57,583 bases of DNA from Priapulus caudatus (Eukaryota > Priapulida > Priapulimorpha > Priapulimorphida > Priapulidae): NCBI RefSeq assembly GCF_000485595.1, contig NW_014577209.1, positions 273,704 to 331,286 on the forward strand. The letters are read 5' to 3'. Of this stretch, positions 25,786-38,352 are shown piece after piece (the stretch's first letter is position 1; each line of letters starts with the position of its first letter). The position numbers were made by a program, and so were the translations under genes. The notes under the pieces are model-generated. The model had not been told where the DNA came from and did no database searches. It saw only the letters and a list, made by a program, of their open reading frames with translations.

Positions 25786-27615
25786 GTCTCTCTCTCTCCC
25801 TCTCTCTTTCTCTCTCTGTCTCTCTCTCTCTCTTTCGCTCTCTCTCTCTTTCTCTTTCTCTCTCCCACTCTTTTTCTCTCTGTCTCCCTTTCTCTGTCTC
25901 TGTCTCTCTCTCTTTCTCTCTTTCTCTCTCTCTCTCTCTCTCGCCCTCGAACTCATAAACACATATGTATCAAGAGTACATAATGGGAGATTATTTTTCT
26001 CCCATTATTTACTCTTGATATGTATACATATGATTTGTGTTTTTATGATACCAAACGAACGCTGGTTCGCGTTTACTTGCTATCAATAACGTGTATACTC
26101 TGTATTCAACGTAGTTTTCATCATGTATCATAACGGGCAAAAACACAACAATGTATGTCAATGCTGTGAAACATGTAATAAAAAAAAACCCGAAGACCCG
26201 TAAATTGTCAAATAAAGTGAAATAATCTGACGAACAGAAACAGAAAGATTCTGAGTGTGTTTGAGATGAATTCGAGAGTTGACATTGGCACTGAATGTGT
26301 ATAATACCATTTAAGCGATCAATAAATAACCGTTTCCGCATTCATTATAATCCAACAGCGCAAATTTTTTTTAATATTTTGCGCTTCAGTGCCGCGAGAT
26401 GGTGACGTCTGTTACACTTCCGAAGACTGCAAGCGCGAGCAAGCATCTTATGGGTGCTCGTCCGGTCAACGTGTTTGCCGCATCCGTAAGTACGCTTATG
26501 TAACCGACATCCTCATTAGATCGTCTGTATTAACAAATTATTGAAGAAAATCCGTCAAGGCTATTTAATACGAATCCTGCGTAAATGTCTACTTGTTGTG
26601 ATGCACGTCGAATTATAACGCGTATGGTTAGCCATCGTACTCAGTAATCATTATTTGTACTGCGGTAGTTAACCGTGATAAAAATAATTTATGTGCCGTT
26701 AAATTATGTGTAACAAGACCTCTGATTGGGTAAACGGACAATAAATAATATTAATTCTGAGTATGGTGGCCAACCATAAATGCGAACAGGTTCGTTACCT
26801 AGTGACATAGAATACGCAGGAATTCCAACACATAATATTGTGGGCCTCTTTTGATTATTGAACTGAGCCTATTCAGATAGACCTAACTGCATGGGAGTAA
26901 GATTATCGTATAGCCTACATTATTTTATTCTATTGAATGATTGAAAATTTTCGACTCCCTGATATTCTTACGCAAGTTAATGCAGCACAACTAATTGGTA
27001 CAAGCCCGGGAATGGAGCTTGACGTCAGAATGAAGCTTAATTGTGAAATTATTCTTAGTTCCAACTATGTATTCTGTATCATTCTCGAAAAAAGTGTGAT
27101 ATTATTATGATTAGGGTTTGTCATAAACCTGCCCTTTATGCTGCCAGGAAAAAGACAAACACATGGAATATGGTCGACAATGGCCAAGCTTATTGCTCGA
27201 CATATATTATAAAAACTTTCAAATTGTTGAACATATAAACATACAGCATAATCCGAGAACGTGGTTACCATGGCAACCGTGCAGTTGATTGAAAATCTGC
27301 GGTTGCCATGGTAACGAAAAACACGAAAAATCTTTCGCCATCTTTGACAATGGTCCTCCGGTTATTTATACGCAATGTATTCATCAGTTATTATTATCCT
27401 TTTAATAATCGCTCGTATTCAACGACAGGTCCGTGTCTGCTGTGTAAATCTTGGTCAGTGATAGCGCGTGCTGGTTTCTATCTGCAGGTGTCGAAGTGGG
27501 TGGTCACTGCATGGACAATGCTGAGTGTGGTCCTCCCCATCGCTACTGCCGGGCCGACAGTAATACTTGCGCCTGCAATCCCAACTCTAGCGCCGCACGG
27601 TGCTCCGAGGGATAG
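18897..27615 (+). CDS. Secreted Q/Y/G-rich protein with ZP-N-like domain and EB modules
   Basis: Eight coding exons join in phase: 18897-18938, 21131-22857, 24123-24328, 24741-24877, 25131-25222, 25431-25625, 26390-26485 and 27488-27615 (stop TAG), about 874 residues. Every junction is GT-AG and every phase matches. Exon 1 encodes MTSYLFLLALLGIA, a signal peptide likely cleaved near A-VA-QH. Residues 15-590 are Q/Y/G/P-rich repeats. Residues 591-735 resemble a ZP-N domain: paired Cys at VTCDPLC, then DNCYFEGG, the signature FGCGTTEL, a Y-N-L strand (QYNNVLKL) and IACS. Exons 6-8 hold EB-like cysteine modules. No membrane anchor, ZP-C half or GPI signal is visible, so a secreted matrix, cuticle or mucus component is inferred. 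A KR dibasic site (SLKR|Q) before the first module could be a processing site. The start has a good context (GGCGCCATGA). A 2-base deficit near 21610 breaks the frame and is probably an assembly error. Confidence 0.82.
19003..19225. repeat. (CTT)n/(CGT) triplet tract in intron 1
   Basis: TTC/TCG triplets with interruptions; both strands give low-complexity ORFs. Lies in the first intron of the ZP-N/EB gene. Confidence 0.95.
19671..20190. repeat. (GTAG)n tetranucleotide array in intron 1
   Basis: About 500 bp of GGTA repeats, opening with six GGCA units and containing several one-base slips. It lies in the 2.2-kb first intron. The rest of the intron (20191-21130) shows no feature apart from ordinary AT-moderate DNA. 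Confidence 0.95.
21131..22857 (+). CDS. Exon 2: Q/Y/G-rich tandem-repeat region, frameshifted in assembly
   Basis: Acceptor GTCACCAG|GTGGCG; donor ATCAGAG|gtgggt (phase 1). The exon contains 19-residue repeats of the form QYQGSRGQHQVVGGGYQQP (57 bp, about 21528-21700), then 15-residue repeats around SGQQASGYQQPTYQ, then three spaced motifs VIVPGVNY, VLVPGVNY and VVIPGLNY. The second 57-bp copy reads CATCAGTGTGGGC where sister copies read CATCAGGTGGTGGGC, that is two bases short, so the frame used up to 21609 must switch for the rest. Downstream the frame stays open to the splice donor and connects correctly to exon 3. The composition (Q, Y, G, S, P) resembles self-associating structural proteins. 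The large minus-strand ORFs here are shadows. Confidence 0.85.
22977..23454. repeat. (AT)n and (GT)n arrays in intron 2
   Basis: (AT) runs 22974-23014, then broken GT repeats, a 50-base unique island (about 23205-23270) and a pure (GT) run to about 23370. 23455-24122 is unique, AT-rich intron sequence with no exon seen. Confidence 0.93.
24123..25222 (+). CDS. Exons 3-5: ZP-N-like domain
   Basis: Exon 3 (24123-24328) encodes IDVTCDPLCRSMDIKIDFTS through FGCGTTELVN, with donor AAT|gtgagt. Exon 4 (24741-24877) encodes DERQLVQYNNVLKLKLEN through IACSISSDERVKMISYLGK. Exon 5 (25131-25222) encodes LKDRPKNETGPNIAIPNYC and its continuation. The spacing C..C ... C ... CGT ... YxNxL ... C matches the ZP-N fold. 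Six cysteines are present. The expected second half (ZP-C with its extra cysteines) is missing. Confidence 0.75.
25431..27615 (+). CDS. Exons 6-8: EB-like cysteine modules and C-terminus
   Basis: Each exon is phase 1 to phase 1, the classic arrangement of shuffled extracellular modules. Exon 6 carries GDSCLLNHQCPPHAMCLPYG followed by ICQCSMGW and GGRC. Exon 7 (26390-26485) carries GDVCYTSEDCKREQASYGC and QRVCRI. Exon 8 (27488-27615) carries GGHCMDNAECGPPHRYCRAD, NTCACNP and RCSEG, then the stop. The C-x5-6-C-x5-6-C ... CxC pattern fits EB modules or degenerate EGF-like repeats. The protein ends directly after the last module. Confidence 0.75.
25719..25942. repeat. (CT)n tract in intron 6
   Basis: Pure CT repeats followed by CT broken with T runs. 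It directly precedes a palindromic element. Confidence 0.95.
25962..26032. repeat. Short palindromic element (hairpin family copy 1)
   Basis: The arms TATCAAGAGTACATAATGGG and the reverse complement of CCCATTATTTACTCTTGATA match at 19 of 20 positions, around a short T-rich loop. CATATG stands at both outer ends. It lies in intron 6 of the ZP-N/EB gene. The core CAAGAGTNNATAAT is shared with copies at 35 kb and 47 kb. Confidence 0.85.
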
Positions 27616-28729
27616 CCATCTTGTACAGACAGATATGCGACCAGCCTGAAAGCCACTCGGACTGACAGACAGGCCGACAGACAGGCAGACAGACATACAG
27701 AAAGATAGCTATATGCACCTGTTATGTTGCTCAACGTGTGTTAATCGTTATAGTCACGCGAATATAAAAACCGCAAAACTGGCGTTGCCTTGACGACGTA
27801 TTGATTTTGTCTGTCAAATCTTCGTATCTACTATAGGAATATGGGTATTTTTAAACGATGGGCCTATTTTTATAACATTTACTTAAAGGCATGATACGGT
27901 TTTGTCACGTTGTGTTGGTGTTGAAATTCATATTATATATATATCTACTCACTATTACTTTCGTTTATATATCAATACATAATATCATGTGTGTTGTACT
28001 AATTATGTCATTCTGAATTATAGATGTAAGTATATATATTTAAAAACAATTATCTGTATTCTTATTTATTTCACAAAAACCAAAAGCAGAGAACAACAAA
28101 TGTGATGTTAATATTTTAGTGAGACAATGATATGTTAAGAACCCTTCTTGTAGATACTTTTCAAGTACGCATGTAAACATCACGTTAATGTTATCCTCTG
28201 GAAACACTTTCAAACAAAACTTTTCTTATATAATTCGAAACCTTGTTAAATAGTAGTGACAACAAGTTGCTAATTACGGAATGTCGCTGATTCCTCGCTA
28301 AACGAACGAAAACGGTTTTTCACAGTAAGAACATGGATCACATATAGCTTATATATATATATATATTATTAGCTCTTGATATATATATATCATAAATATA
28401 TCACATAAATCACATCTATAATATATTACACATTTTCACACATACCATACGTATCAATGCGTAGTATCACAGTAGATAACGTATTTATATAACATTCATA
28501 TTTTATACTGTATTAAAGTTAAAGATTTATTCAAACAAGATTAGTATATGAATGAATGAATGAATAAATGAGTGAATGAATGAATGAATAAATGAATGAA
28601 TAGATAAATAAATGAATGAAAGAAAAAGAATAAATTAATGAATAAACGAAAAATGCAAATAAATAAATAAATAAAGTACAATATAATTATAGTATGTCGT
28701 ATATATGTAAACTTTCCATATTTATGCTC
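27616..28729. other. Intergenic space between convergent genes
   Basis: The ZP-N/EB gene ends at 27615 and the Dispatched-like gene ends, from the other side, at 28730. The space holds GACA-like repeats (27658-27705), AT-rich DNA, a half copy of the hairpin family (28364-28380, ATTATTAGCTCTTGAT) and a GAAT tetranucleotide array (28549-28680). Confidence 0.75.
28526..28531 (-). terminator. Candidate polyadenylation signal for the Dispatched-like gene
   Basis: AATAAA on the minus strand about 200 bases after the stop codon. Chosen by position only; no cleavage site evidence. Confidence 0.35.
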
Positions 28730-29188
28730 TTAATTTGCTGAGACAGGATCCGGCAATAATTCTTCAACGGGCGTTACATAACCTTTACCGCTGCAGGATT
28801 CACACTTGATCTTGTTTTTCGCACTTCCGCGGAACGGCATCTTCAACAACTTAATCACCGGTCCTATGGAGCCAAATTCTCCTTGCGGACCGAACAAAGA
28901 GAGGAGCGCCGTGAAGCAGACCATCGCGTACAAAATCGAGAAGAAGATCGTAGCAAACACGAACATGCCAAACTGCATGAAGAAGTTAATCTGCCCGAAC
29001 AGCATGAATACGGACGAGCCGAGTGTCGTACAGGCGCCCGACAGCACCGAGCTGCCCATCGTCTTGAGCATGTAGCGCACGCGGTCGCAGCGGTCCGGTG
29101 AGGGCGCCACGTGATACGCCTCAGCCAGGTGCACGACATAGTCGACAGCCAGACCGACGATGAGGCACAAGTTGATCGACTCCTGAAC
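28730..29188 (-). CDS. Last exon of the Dispatched-like gene
   Basis: Acceptor TAATTTCAG|GTTCAG, in phase with the preceding exon that ends ILGWRLG. It encodes VQESINLCLIVGLAVDYVVH, further spans (FGMFVFATIFFSILYAMVCF) and a short cytoplasmic tail. The tail contains CESCSGKG, a single CxxCxGxG motif like that of DnaJ zinc modules, and ends DPVSAN. Stop TAA at 28730-28732. Confidence 0.92.
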   Translation of the reverse strand, partial: VQESINLCLIVGLAVDYVVHLAEAYHVAPSPDRCDRVRYMLKTMGSSVLSGACTTLGSSVFMLFGQINFFMQFGMFVFATIFFSILYAMVCFTALLSLFGPQGEFGSIGPVIKLLKMPFRGSAKNKIKCESCSGKGYVTPVEELLPDPVSAN

Positions 29189-29903
29189 CTGAAATTATAA
29201 AAAAGATTGTGCGTCAGAGAGATCTGATGTGCGCGTGCACCGCACACAAGTACACACTCACGCACACGCTCACTCGTATACGAAATCGGGCACGCATACA
29301 CACACACGCACACTCATATGAGAAGATGATACAAAATATAGTTATAACTCATTATTACAAATTGAATAGCAGGATCGGGAAAAATGTTATATTGTTTGAA
29401 AAAAACCAAGGCTGCGAGAAATCTGATTCGAATATTGACATGGCATAAATAAGCATTCTGCAAAAATTGAAAAAAAAAATCAAATTAAATATCATTAATA
29501 TTATCAGGAGTGAATCATAATAGGCCTATAAATAAATAACATATAATTAAATAATATAATAGTCCTATATAATATTAATATATAATAAAGAAAATAATAT
29601 ATATATAATAATATACTATGTATATAATAATATAAATAAATAATATAATATATAATATCTATTATTATTCCCTCCTGAAATTATGTCATTTTGTAAGCTT
29701 CGTTCAATCGGTGAAGTTACCGCAGTATACTTAATAGTTATTCAGCGCTAATGCCAACTCTTGAATTCACCTTAAACACACGGAAGCTTTCCGTTCGCTA
29801 AGTTTATTTCCTTTTATTTAGCATTTTACTGTGTTTTCGTGTGTTTTCTTATAGCATGTTTCGCTGAATGGCAAGCATGGTTGTGCTTTCGCCCGTGTAT
29901 GTA

Positions 29904-29942
<39 letters not shown>

Positions 29943-29949
29943 GTGTGTC

Positions 29950-30008
<59 letters not shown>

Positions 30009-33000
30009 GCGCGCGCGACCGTATATGTGTGTATGAGCGAGAGAAGAGAGAGCGAGAGAGAGAGAGGCCGCGTCGAGTTTGATACCCGTAGGGCTGTAGG
30101 GCAAACCTGCTGGAGATTCAGTTAAGGTATCCAGAAACAAAATACACACAGCTTTAACATTTAGGAAACGTGTAAATTCCGTATTTATCATCATAAAACA
30201 CGATTATAAAACAGCGTCTTAAAAACACCACTAAAAACCACGGTTTCTGCCACGATATCAACATACGCTAGAATACCTAAACACGAAACACACGCACACG
30301 AACATGCTCAGGTACGATCATACGTACGTACGTATTTATACGCACGAACGCAAGCACACACGCACGCCCACAGAGCAACGTACAGACCAGTACACTTACC
30401 CCTAACCTCCATCCCAGTATCGGGATCAAGGACACAACTGTGAGGGTGATTGCGGTAATACAAAGCGTTGCTAACAGACCCATTACGATGTTCTGTGTTC
30501 CGAGTGTGAGAAAAACTGCGGCGAAGCTCAACCCTATTATTATGCCGTTGAACGCAGAGTGGACCAGAGCCTATGTAACAATCGATAAAAAAATCCATAT
30601 TAGTCTCAGCAACCGTTAGAGCTATGCAAATAGCGTGAACTGGTCAACGGCAAAGCGTCGAGCCGCAAGCATGGACCACGGCATTCCGCACGTACAAATA
30701 TGTCGGACACATTTAGTAAAAAAACAGAATTTGTTAGCTCATTGACATTAATGCTGTGTGAACATCTGATCTATTCGATGCTAGGCTATAGTCCGCCTTG
30801 GCAATTCTTGTATTCAAAGTTTTGTTATCGCTATGCGACATAAGATATTTATTTAGCAATAGCTCTATCTGGTAGAAACTAAACCCCTCACATGTCGAAC
30901 AGACATTAACATGTTATGTCAACATATATATATATATATTATAAACTCCGGCAAGCGTTAATTATAGCTGCATTATTGGCATCACGTTATGCATTTTTGA
31001 GTTACATCATTATCAGGGACAAACTGGACTCATGTTATATGGAGTTCTATGTACTTCATAAACATATCTGAACGAAAGTATATCGAATATACGCATACCA
31101 AGTATGTAACTATTTTTCTTGGGATGAATATTTATATGTAAAACTGTGATGTCACCCAAACGGATCACCCATCGGTCGATCGTACACCAGTACGTGTCGT
31201 ACACTAGTCAGCAAAAGTCCATAATAGAAATGCCATTATTCTATTCTATTCTATTCTATTCTACTATGCACTGTTGATGTCAGTGAGCATGCGCACCTGC
31301 TGCCGGAGCACGTGATGCCAATAACCTCGCGGCGTGCACTGAAATCCTCCGGCTAGTTGCTCAGGCATCTCAGCCACCTGGAAAACACGAGCCTGAGTTA
31401 CATTTTGCAATAATCAATCGTTATAGCACGACGTTTAATTTTGGATGTAGGCAGCCCGGGTTGAAAGCCGCATCACCGCTGTGCGTAGCTAGTGCAGCAA
31501 GATAGACACCCCCCTATGGCAAACGCCCCCTTATACATTGCGCATGGGGTGTGTGTGTGTCTAACACAAGGATATCTGCGGTATATTGGGGTGCCTGGCG
31601 CATTGCGCATGCGTGCATTTGACATGTATTGTTCATACGCATGTATAGGGGAGCGTTTTCCATAAGGGAAATTCCTAACATGTTACACCGGCCTCACAAT
31701 GGAAATATGAACTGAGTAATATTGTAGCTCTGCGCTAATGAATCCGTAGTATATCCAAGAACAACGCAATATACAACATAATTCGCAAAATAAACGAGGT
31801 AACGTGGCGATACGATGTCGACAGAAGGCAAGCGCGTTGAAAGAACCATTTATCGAGAATACCTGATCGCGCATAAACTGCTCCCATCTCTCTGAGATAG
31901 GAATTGTCGTTTTGTAACTGAGCGCATGAGGACGTAGATCCGTCTTCACCGAAATTGCTGCGTACATCAATCGTGTGCCGTAGGCCACCTTGTCGCCAGA
32001 GGGATCTACATGTAGAAGAAGTATCTAGGATGTACGACAACTGGTGTTTCCGTGAAACCCCCTTTTTTAACAATTAAAATTAACATTACACTTACCTAAT
32101 ACCGTGATATATACTTTGAGAAAGACTTATGTTTATATATATATATATATATTTGAATGAGGAATGAACGAATACAATAATTTAAAAAGAATACGAGATA
32201 TAGTTTGAGTGACAACCGCTCCTACCGTCTTATGTAAAAAGGAATATAGTGTAAAGTAAAGTTGTAAAGTGGTTGAACAACTGCAGAGGGTATGTAATCA
32301 AACGCTGAACGGCAGTAGATCTAGACGGCCTGCAGCCTATGTCCTGTCTAGTCCAGAGGTGTTAGTTACTACAGAGAAGTCCAATATTAGTTATATCACA
32401 GATATATCATATTATGTTACACGCAAATACTTACATTTCAGAACAGTGTAATTGGTGTTGAACGGGTCGATTGTTTTCCCAATCAAGTTTCCGTGATCGC
32501 GCATCGCCATGCTTTTCACCTTTCGCCCCAACCACTGAGCGTAACCGTTCGTTAGCCAGTATTCAACGGCCATCTACACACATACACACATGAAATCAAA
32601 CGACTTAGTTTTATCGTTGATATTCAATTTAATTTTATCATCCAACTTAATCTTATTCATTAACTCAATTGATATATTAGCCGTAGGCGGAGGTATGTTA
32701 ACATAAAAAAAACTGGTATATGACAAGAATTTGCGATAATTTAATTTACAGTAGGCCCTACATGGTACGCCAAAACATTCAATCGCATGTAACGTAACGT
32801 AAGAGTATGGAATATTTATTTAAAATTTATAGACATTATTTATCGTCAAATTTTTGATAACCCAACTAAGTTCTGCAGCTTAAAAGTAAAAATGTTGGTT
32901 TGATATATTAACGCTGATACGCGTGCCCGATCGTTGGAGATAATTACCTCAGCAAGGCAACCTAATCTAAAGGATACAGAAATTAGACGGAATTTTCACA

Positions 33001-36000
33001 AGTCTAAACCTTAGTTATATTTTAGCTAAATTAATACCGAAACTTCGGCATTAAAAGCTTAGTGTTTTTGTGCGTGTAGCTAGAGTAATGAATTGCACCA
33101 AACACATATTTAGCACGCATACCTCACTGACGGCAAAAACTATCCATAGTGGGATATACCTCGAAATAGCGGTAGAAGTTGTCGAGCAAGCCGCCAGCTC
33201 CGTAGATCTCAGGATGAGCCTTTGCCAGGGTTTTAGCGCTCGCCGCTGACACGGGAAATGCGACGCCATTCGGGATATTCGGTGATTTCTGCGAATTCTG
33301 TCGGGCGAATGTAAAATAAAATTTTCAGTATTTATTGCATGTTTGACAACAAATAAATACTGCCTGCGTATATCAGCGCATAGGGAATGTGTTAACGGCG
33401 TGAGTGGTGGCAAATTTTAGTAGCGAAAGGGCGTCAATGAAAAGTTCGTTCGTGGCAGATAATTAGCAGACGAACAGATCGACACACGGATAGACGAACG
33501 GGCAAACAGGCGGATAAGCGAACAGACTAACAGGCGAGCAGACTGCAAATTTGATATGGTATTGAACTGGTGCGGGTCAGGCCTGCGTTAAATTTTTGCA
33601 GTGTGTATACGTACGCTATACCGCTCGAAATACGCGCTGGCCCGCACCAATTTGGCCCCGCAAATGAAACAAGTAAGACCAGGACCGGGATAAGTTATCC
33701 CGCACCAAGCTGTGTCTGTACGCAACACGCGGACCAGACCCGGTGCTAAGTCGCAATACGCATGCGCAACTAATGACTCATTTAATGTAGGATCAAAATG
33801 TGCAGTCTGTACGCGAGACGAGACAGTGTCAAAAATAGTAAACGGAGCATATAATTATTGAATAGAACAAAAAACACGTCAGATCGCTTTCAGTATCCAT
33901 TACCAACCAAATTATATGCAGCCATATCTGATCACAAAGAAGCCGGTTTTTCTATTGCACACGTACAGGTGTGTGCGCCCACTCGCGTTTCATTTATATG
34001 ATTACACCCAACCGTGATAAATAATAATCAGCCAGAGACGCATCCGAATAAATCTGAACAAAGCTCAGCAGCACACGGCACGACTTCCAAGCAATGCTCG
34101 TTGCGTGCGTGTTACTTGTCGTTCGCCAGTCCCATTGTCATCCACATTTTACCACGAAGATTATATCGCTCATATAGCTTTTCCAAGTATTGTGTAATTT
34201 TGTTGCCTAGCGCGTTATTTTTTAGTAGCATAAATATACGGCAGTAGTCAAAACACCAATGTTGCCTATATACCTCATAGAATGCTGCCATGCCCTCGAC
34301 GAAACAGGAAACGCGTGCTTCTCCTGTCACTGAATGGCGGGGTATTCTGAGCATTTCCGCTTCCTCCGACGATAGATTGCTGCGTAGTTTCCTACACAAT
34401 CGCTACACGGCCAGAATGACAGGTATAATACAGCGTTGTTTTGTGCACAGACGAATGACGAAATTGCTATATGAGATCTATAGCCACCTAACAACTCGGT
34501 TGGATTGCACTTTTTCGTGCACATGAACACAGCTCAGAATTAGGAACAAGTCCGAGAAAAACCATGCTGATAGTTACATCCATAAAAACTATATAGGTAG
34601 ACTATATTATATGTGTCTCTATATATTTCTATGGTTACAATTATGAATGGACAACATGTTCTGCTTGCATCTATGACAAATACGACATACGCATATAGGC
34701 TCTCCTATAACACTCTTTGTGAGATCATTGACGTACGTACACTCGCAAAAACGGCGGAAGGTGTATATTAATGGAATCGTTCGCCCGAGAGACTGATGTA
34801 CGCGTAACTGTATCCCCCGCTAGATACACGTGTTTGCATTGTCATCGTACATTTTACCATGAAGATTATATATCTGATATAGCTTTTCCAAGTATTGTGT
34901 GACCGCCTACACATTAAAAATCGTTAGTCTGCGAATGCGCAATACTTGCCAGTAACGCTTGTTGAGTCGGTGGGGGATTCAGCGTAAATGTCCTATCATA
35001 TACGGTAACTCCCTCACATTCGAAATCTGTCTTGTGACACCCGCTGAAATCCTATATATATATATATATCAAGAGTGCATAATAGAGAAAATTCTCTATT
35101 ATGCACTCTTGATATATATATATATATATAAAAAATAACGCCGATTTTGTTAATCCAAACTCTAAAAAACTTGTCACTGCCTTTATGTGCCATCATCTAG
35201 GCACCTACAAGGGATAACTAAAAAAAACAACTCTTAAATATTGCATCAACGTGCATTTATGTATGTAGTTGAAGAATAATGATGACAATATAGATACCAA
35301 CCTGCATTTTCAGGCCCCATACAAGATATACCTCGACGACATCGTCATAAGTCGTCGCTACAAACGCCTCCTGGTTAAGATCACGAGCCCTTTGATAGTT
35401 GCTGCTCGATTTTAAAAACCTTACCTATAACAACATAATACAATGTGCACATGATGATCTTATTAAAACAATAGATTAATGGACCGACTATCATAAAATT
35501 ACCAATTATTACTGGAAGGGCATTATTTGTATGGTTTGACTGCATGATAATACTTCTTTGGCTAACGCACTTGAGTTACTTTAATTGATTAATTTTATTA
35601 ATAAATTGAATAACCGATAATTATATGCGGGTATAGAACACAACGCTGATCAAGTGCGATGGTAAATATCAGCATGATCTGTAATTAGGCACTTCGTCGC
35701 TGTCAAAAATACAAGTTCGGATAACTCACTAGTCTTTTCATATGGAATAGTCTACGGTGGTATGTCATAATAATACGCATAAAGACGGCCCGAAACGGGC
35801 ATTACACAGAATAATAAATGTAGTACAAATATCTATCGATATAAAGTTCATAGATCCTCTTTTGTTCAACTTCTCTAATCTTCTTTTTTCACTGTTTCTT
35901 TCATACTCTTTGATTCTCTTTGTGCTGTAGGTGGTATGTGCGTCTGTGAATATATCATAGTGTGGTGGCTGTTTTTAACTTGCTGTTTTTGTTTGTAATT

Positions 36001-38316
36001 GCTCACGTCATTGACATGGAAGTAAATATGAAATGGAAATAGAATAATTATCAATTAAAAGGTAAACTGCAATGATAATATAAATTGAATGGAAATAATA
36101 TGGAAATGACATAAAACTAATTTAACATGAATTGAAAACAAATCAAATTGAAAAAGAAAGGAAATGGCAATCCACAATAGGAATTATGTGAGTAATTAAA
36201 ACGAGTGTGTGTAAAAGGTGTATAGCTATTCCGACTGTAGTACTTAAACTTATGTGAAAATTCAAAATACATGAAATCAATTGCCTTTTGTGTATCGTGC
36301 CGACTTATATTCAAACATGATGATTGTAGAGTGTAGTGGCATGGTTTTATTTTTGCTAGGATCATGATTACGGGTCACTCTATTTCGTGCGAAATCAAAT
36401 ACACATATATGACCATATATGAGATAAACGCTTATAAAGTGCATATTAAATAAGTGCTTTACGAGTATATGACTACAGGCTAAGCTAACGGAGTGCCGCT
36501 TGTATATCGAAAATAGACCTAGCCGAGTGAAACGTTAACACAGTCACTTATATAGAATAAGATGTAAGTATATACTCATTATTCAAATGCATTGATACTC
36601 ACCTGTCCCACTTCCGGCTCCAGTTGAAAAGCAAGATATGTTGATCCGAGCAATTGCATGGTGAACACGAGCAGCACTGCAGCACAGAATTTACGATTCC
36701 TAAATGCGGTGGCATAGCCACCGGCTAGATACCGGATTACCGGATTCCGAATTGTTTCTGTAGCATCCGGTTGTAAATTCAAGGTGCTATCAGCTGGGAC
36801 GGTTGCTGTTGAATTACACCTAAAACATCTGGGGTGAAAGGACTTCCATCTATGTTGGTACTCGAGTACCACGACAGGGAAAAAGGTGATGACTGACAGA
36901 TAATTGACAATGACCAGTATAGCTGAGAATAAACCAAAGCTGTGAAGACCAAGAAGCGGCGATGATGCGCTTGCGACAAACGCCAGAGCCGTGGTGGCAG
37001 ACGTGATCAGCATTGACTTGGCGGCCTTGCGATAACAGGCGGACAGACGGTGTTCCAGCGACAAGTATTTCTCCCGAGACGACGCTCTCCACGTATCGTA
37101 AAACACAAAGACATCGTCGGCGCCAATTCCTAGGATTATGAATACAGAGAGGACGTGAAAGATGCCGAAGTATCTGTAGTCGAGCACGATTCTGTAGATC
37201 ATATTGGTTGCGAAGAAGTTTGCAATGATGCTGAATGTTGCCATGCCGGTTATGAATGCCGAGCGTGTTTGAAACCACATAAAGAATAAAATGAAGAAGA
37301 AGCTACCGATAGCTAGTGCTAGGTCTGTGGTAACTAGCGCCCGTATAGTTTTCATGTAGAGGTAGGAATTAAAGTAATAGAAATCTATGCCGTTCATCCC
37401 ACCCGCGCGTGTCTTTATAAGCATCGGATCGACGTGATTCTTTAGAAATTCCCGGAGCGCATCTTCACCGCGTCCATTTTCGGAATGTAGCAGCAATGTT
37501 CTTGTGATATGCGAATTAATTACTCCTGTGTTTGTAAAATTCCCGCTATCAGCACCAATATGGTACTCAAGTAAAGCAGGTAGCAGTCTATGGGCCGTCT
37601 CGAGAACTTTGCTGACTTGGCTAAATTCCGGATCGTCAAAAATGGGATCCACTTTCGAATGGGTGCCGTCAAAAAACCGGATGATTGACTTGGGCTTTGC
37701 ACATTCCGTACCGGTTGAATCCATCGTGCAGAAATTGTTATAGTCTGTAGTCGACACAAAGTTTTCCTCTACTGCTCTAATGCCCTGAAGATGTTCTGGT
37801 GTAAAAATGTTAGCGCCCTCCGGTAGTACAAATAAAAGTTGCGTGAAGTGACCTGCAAGTCTTCCGGCTTCATGCTTTCCTACTGGGTCGACCTCATCGA
37901 GTCCCTGATTGCGGAACTTCCACGTCATCTGGCGGAGATACTCTTTTGATTTCGTTAGTTCTAGTGGAGCCTTTCTAAACTCGGTCGGTAGGATGTCGTA
38001 GCCAGCTTTACTCAAAACTATCGTGAGTAGAATCCACGCCACGTGAATCGCCAAGAGCACAGCTGAAATGCGCCGTTAAAACTCAAATTTAGAGATGAAG
38101 GCATTTTTTATATTTCAAAAAAGGCTCTTATTGCGTCTATATAGGTTTTTGTTTGGAAATACACGGAATGCTTGAAACGAAGAATTTTGGAGATCGCAAA
38201 ATAAAGTAACTACTCAATTCCCCTCTATGCCTCAACAGTTAAGAACACTGGTGATCATCCATCATAAATAAATTAGACACATAGACTAATTTTGCAAGAA
38301 TTGTTCTTTTCCCCTG

Positions 38317-38352
<36 letters not shown>

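Noticed and set aside
36850-37278. 142-residue ORF within the Dispatched-like exon
   Set aside because: Alternative frame on the same strand; the RND frame carries the family motifs.
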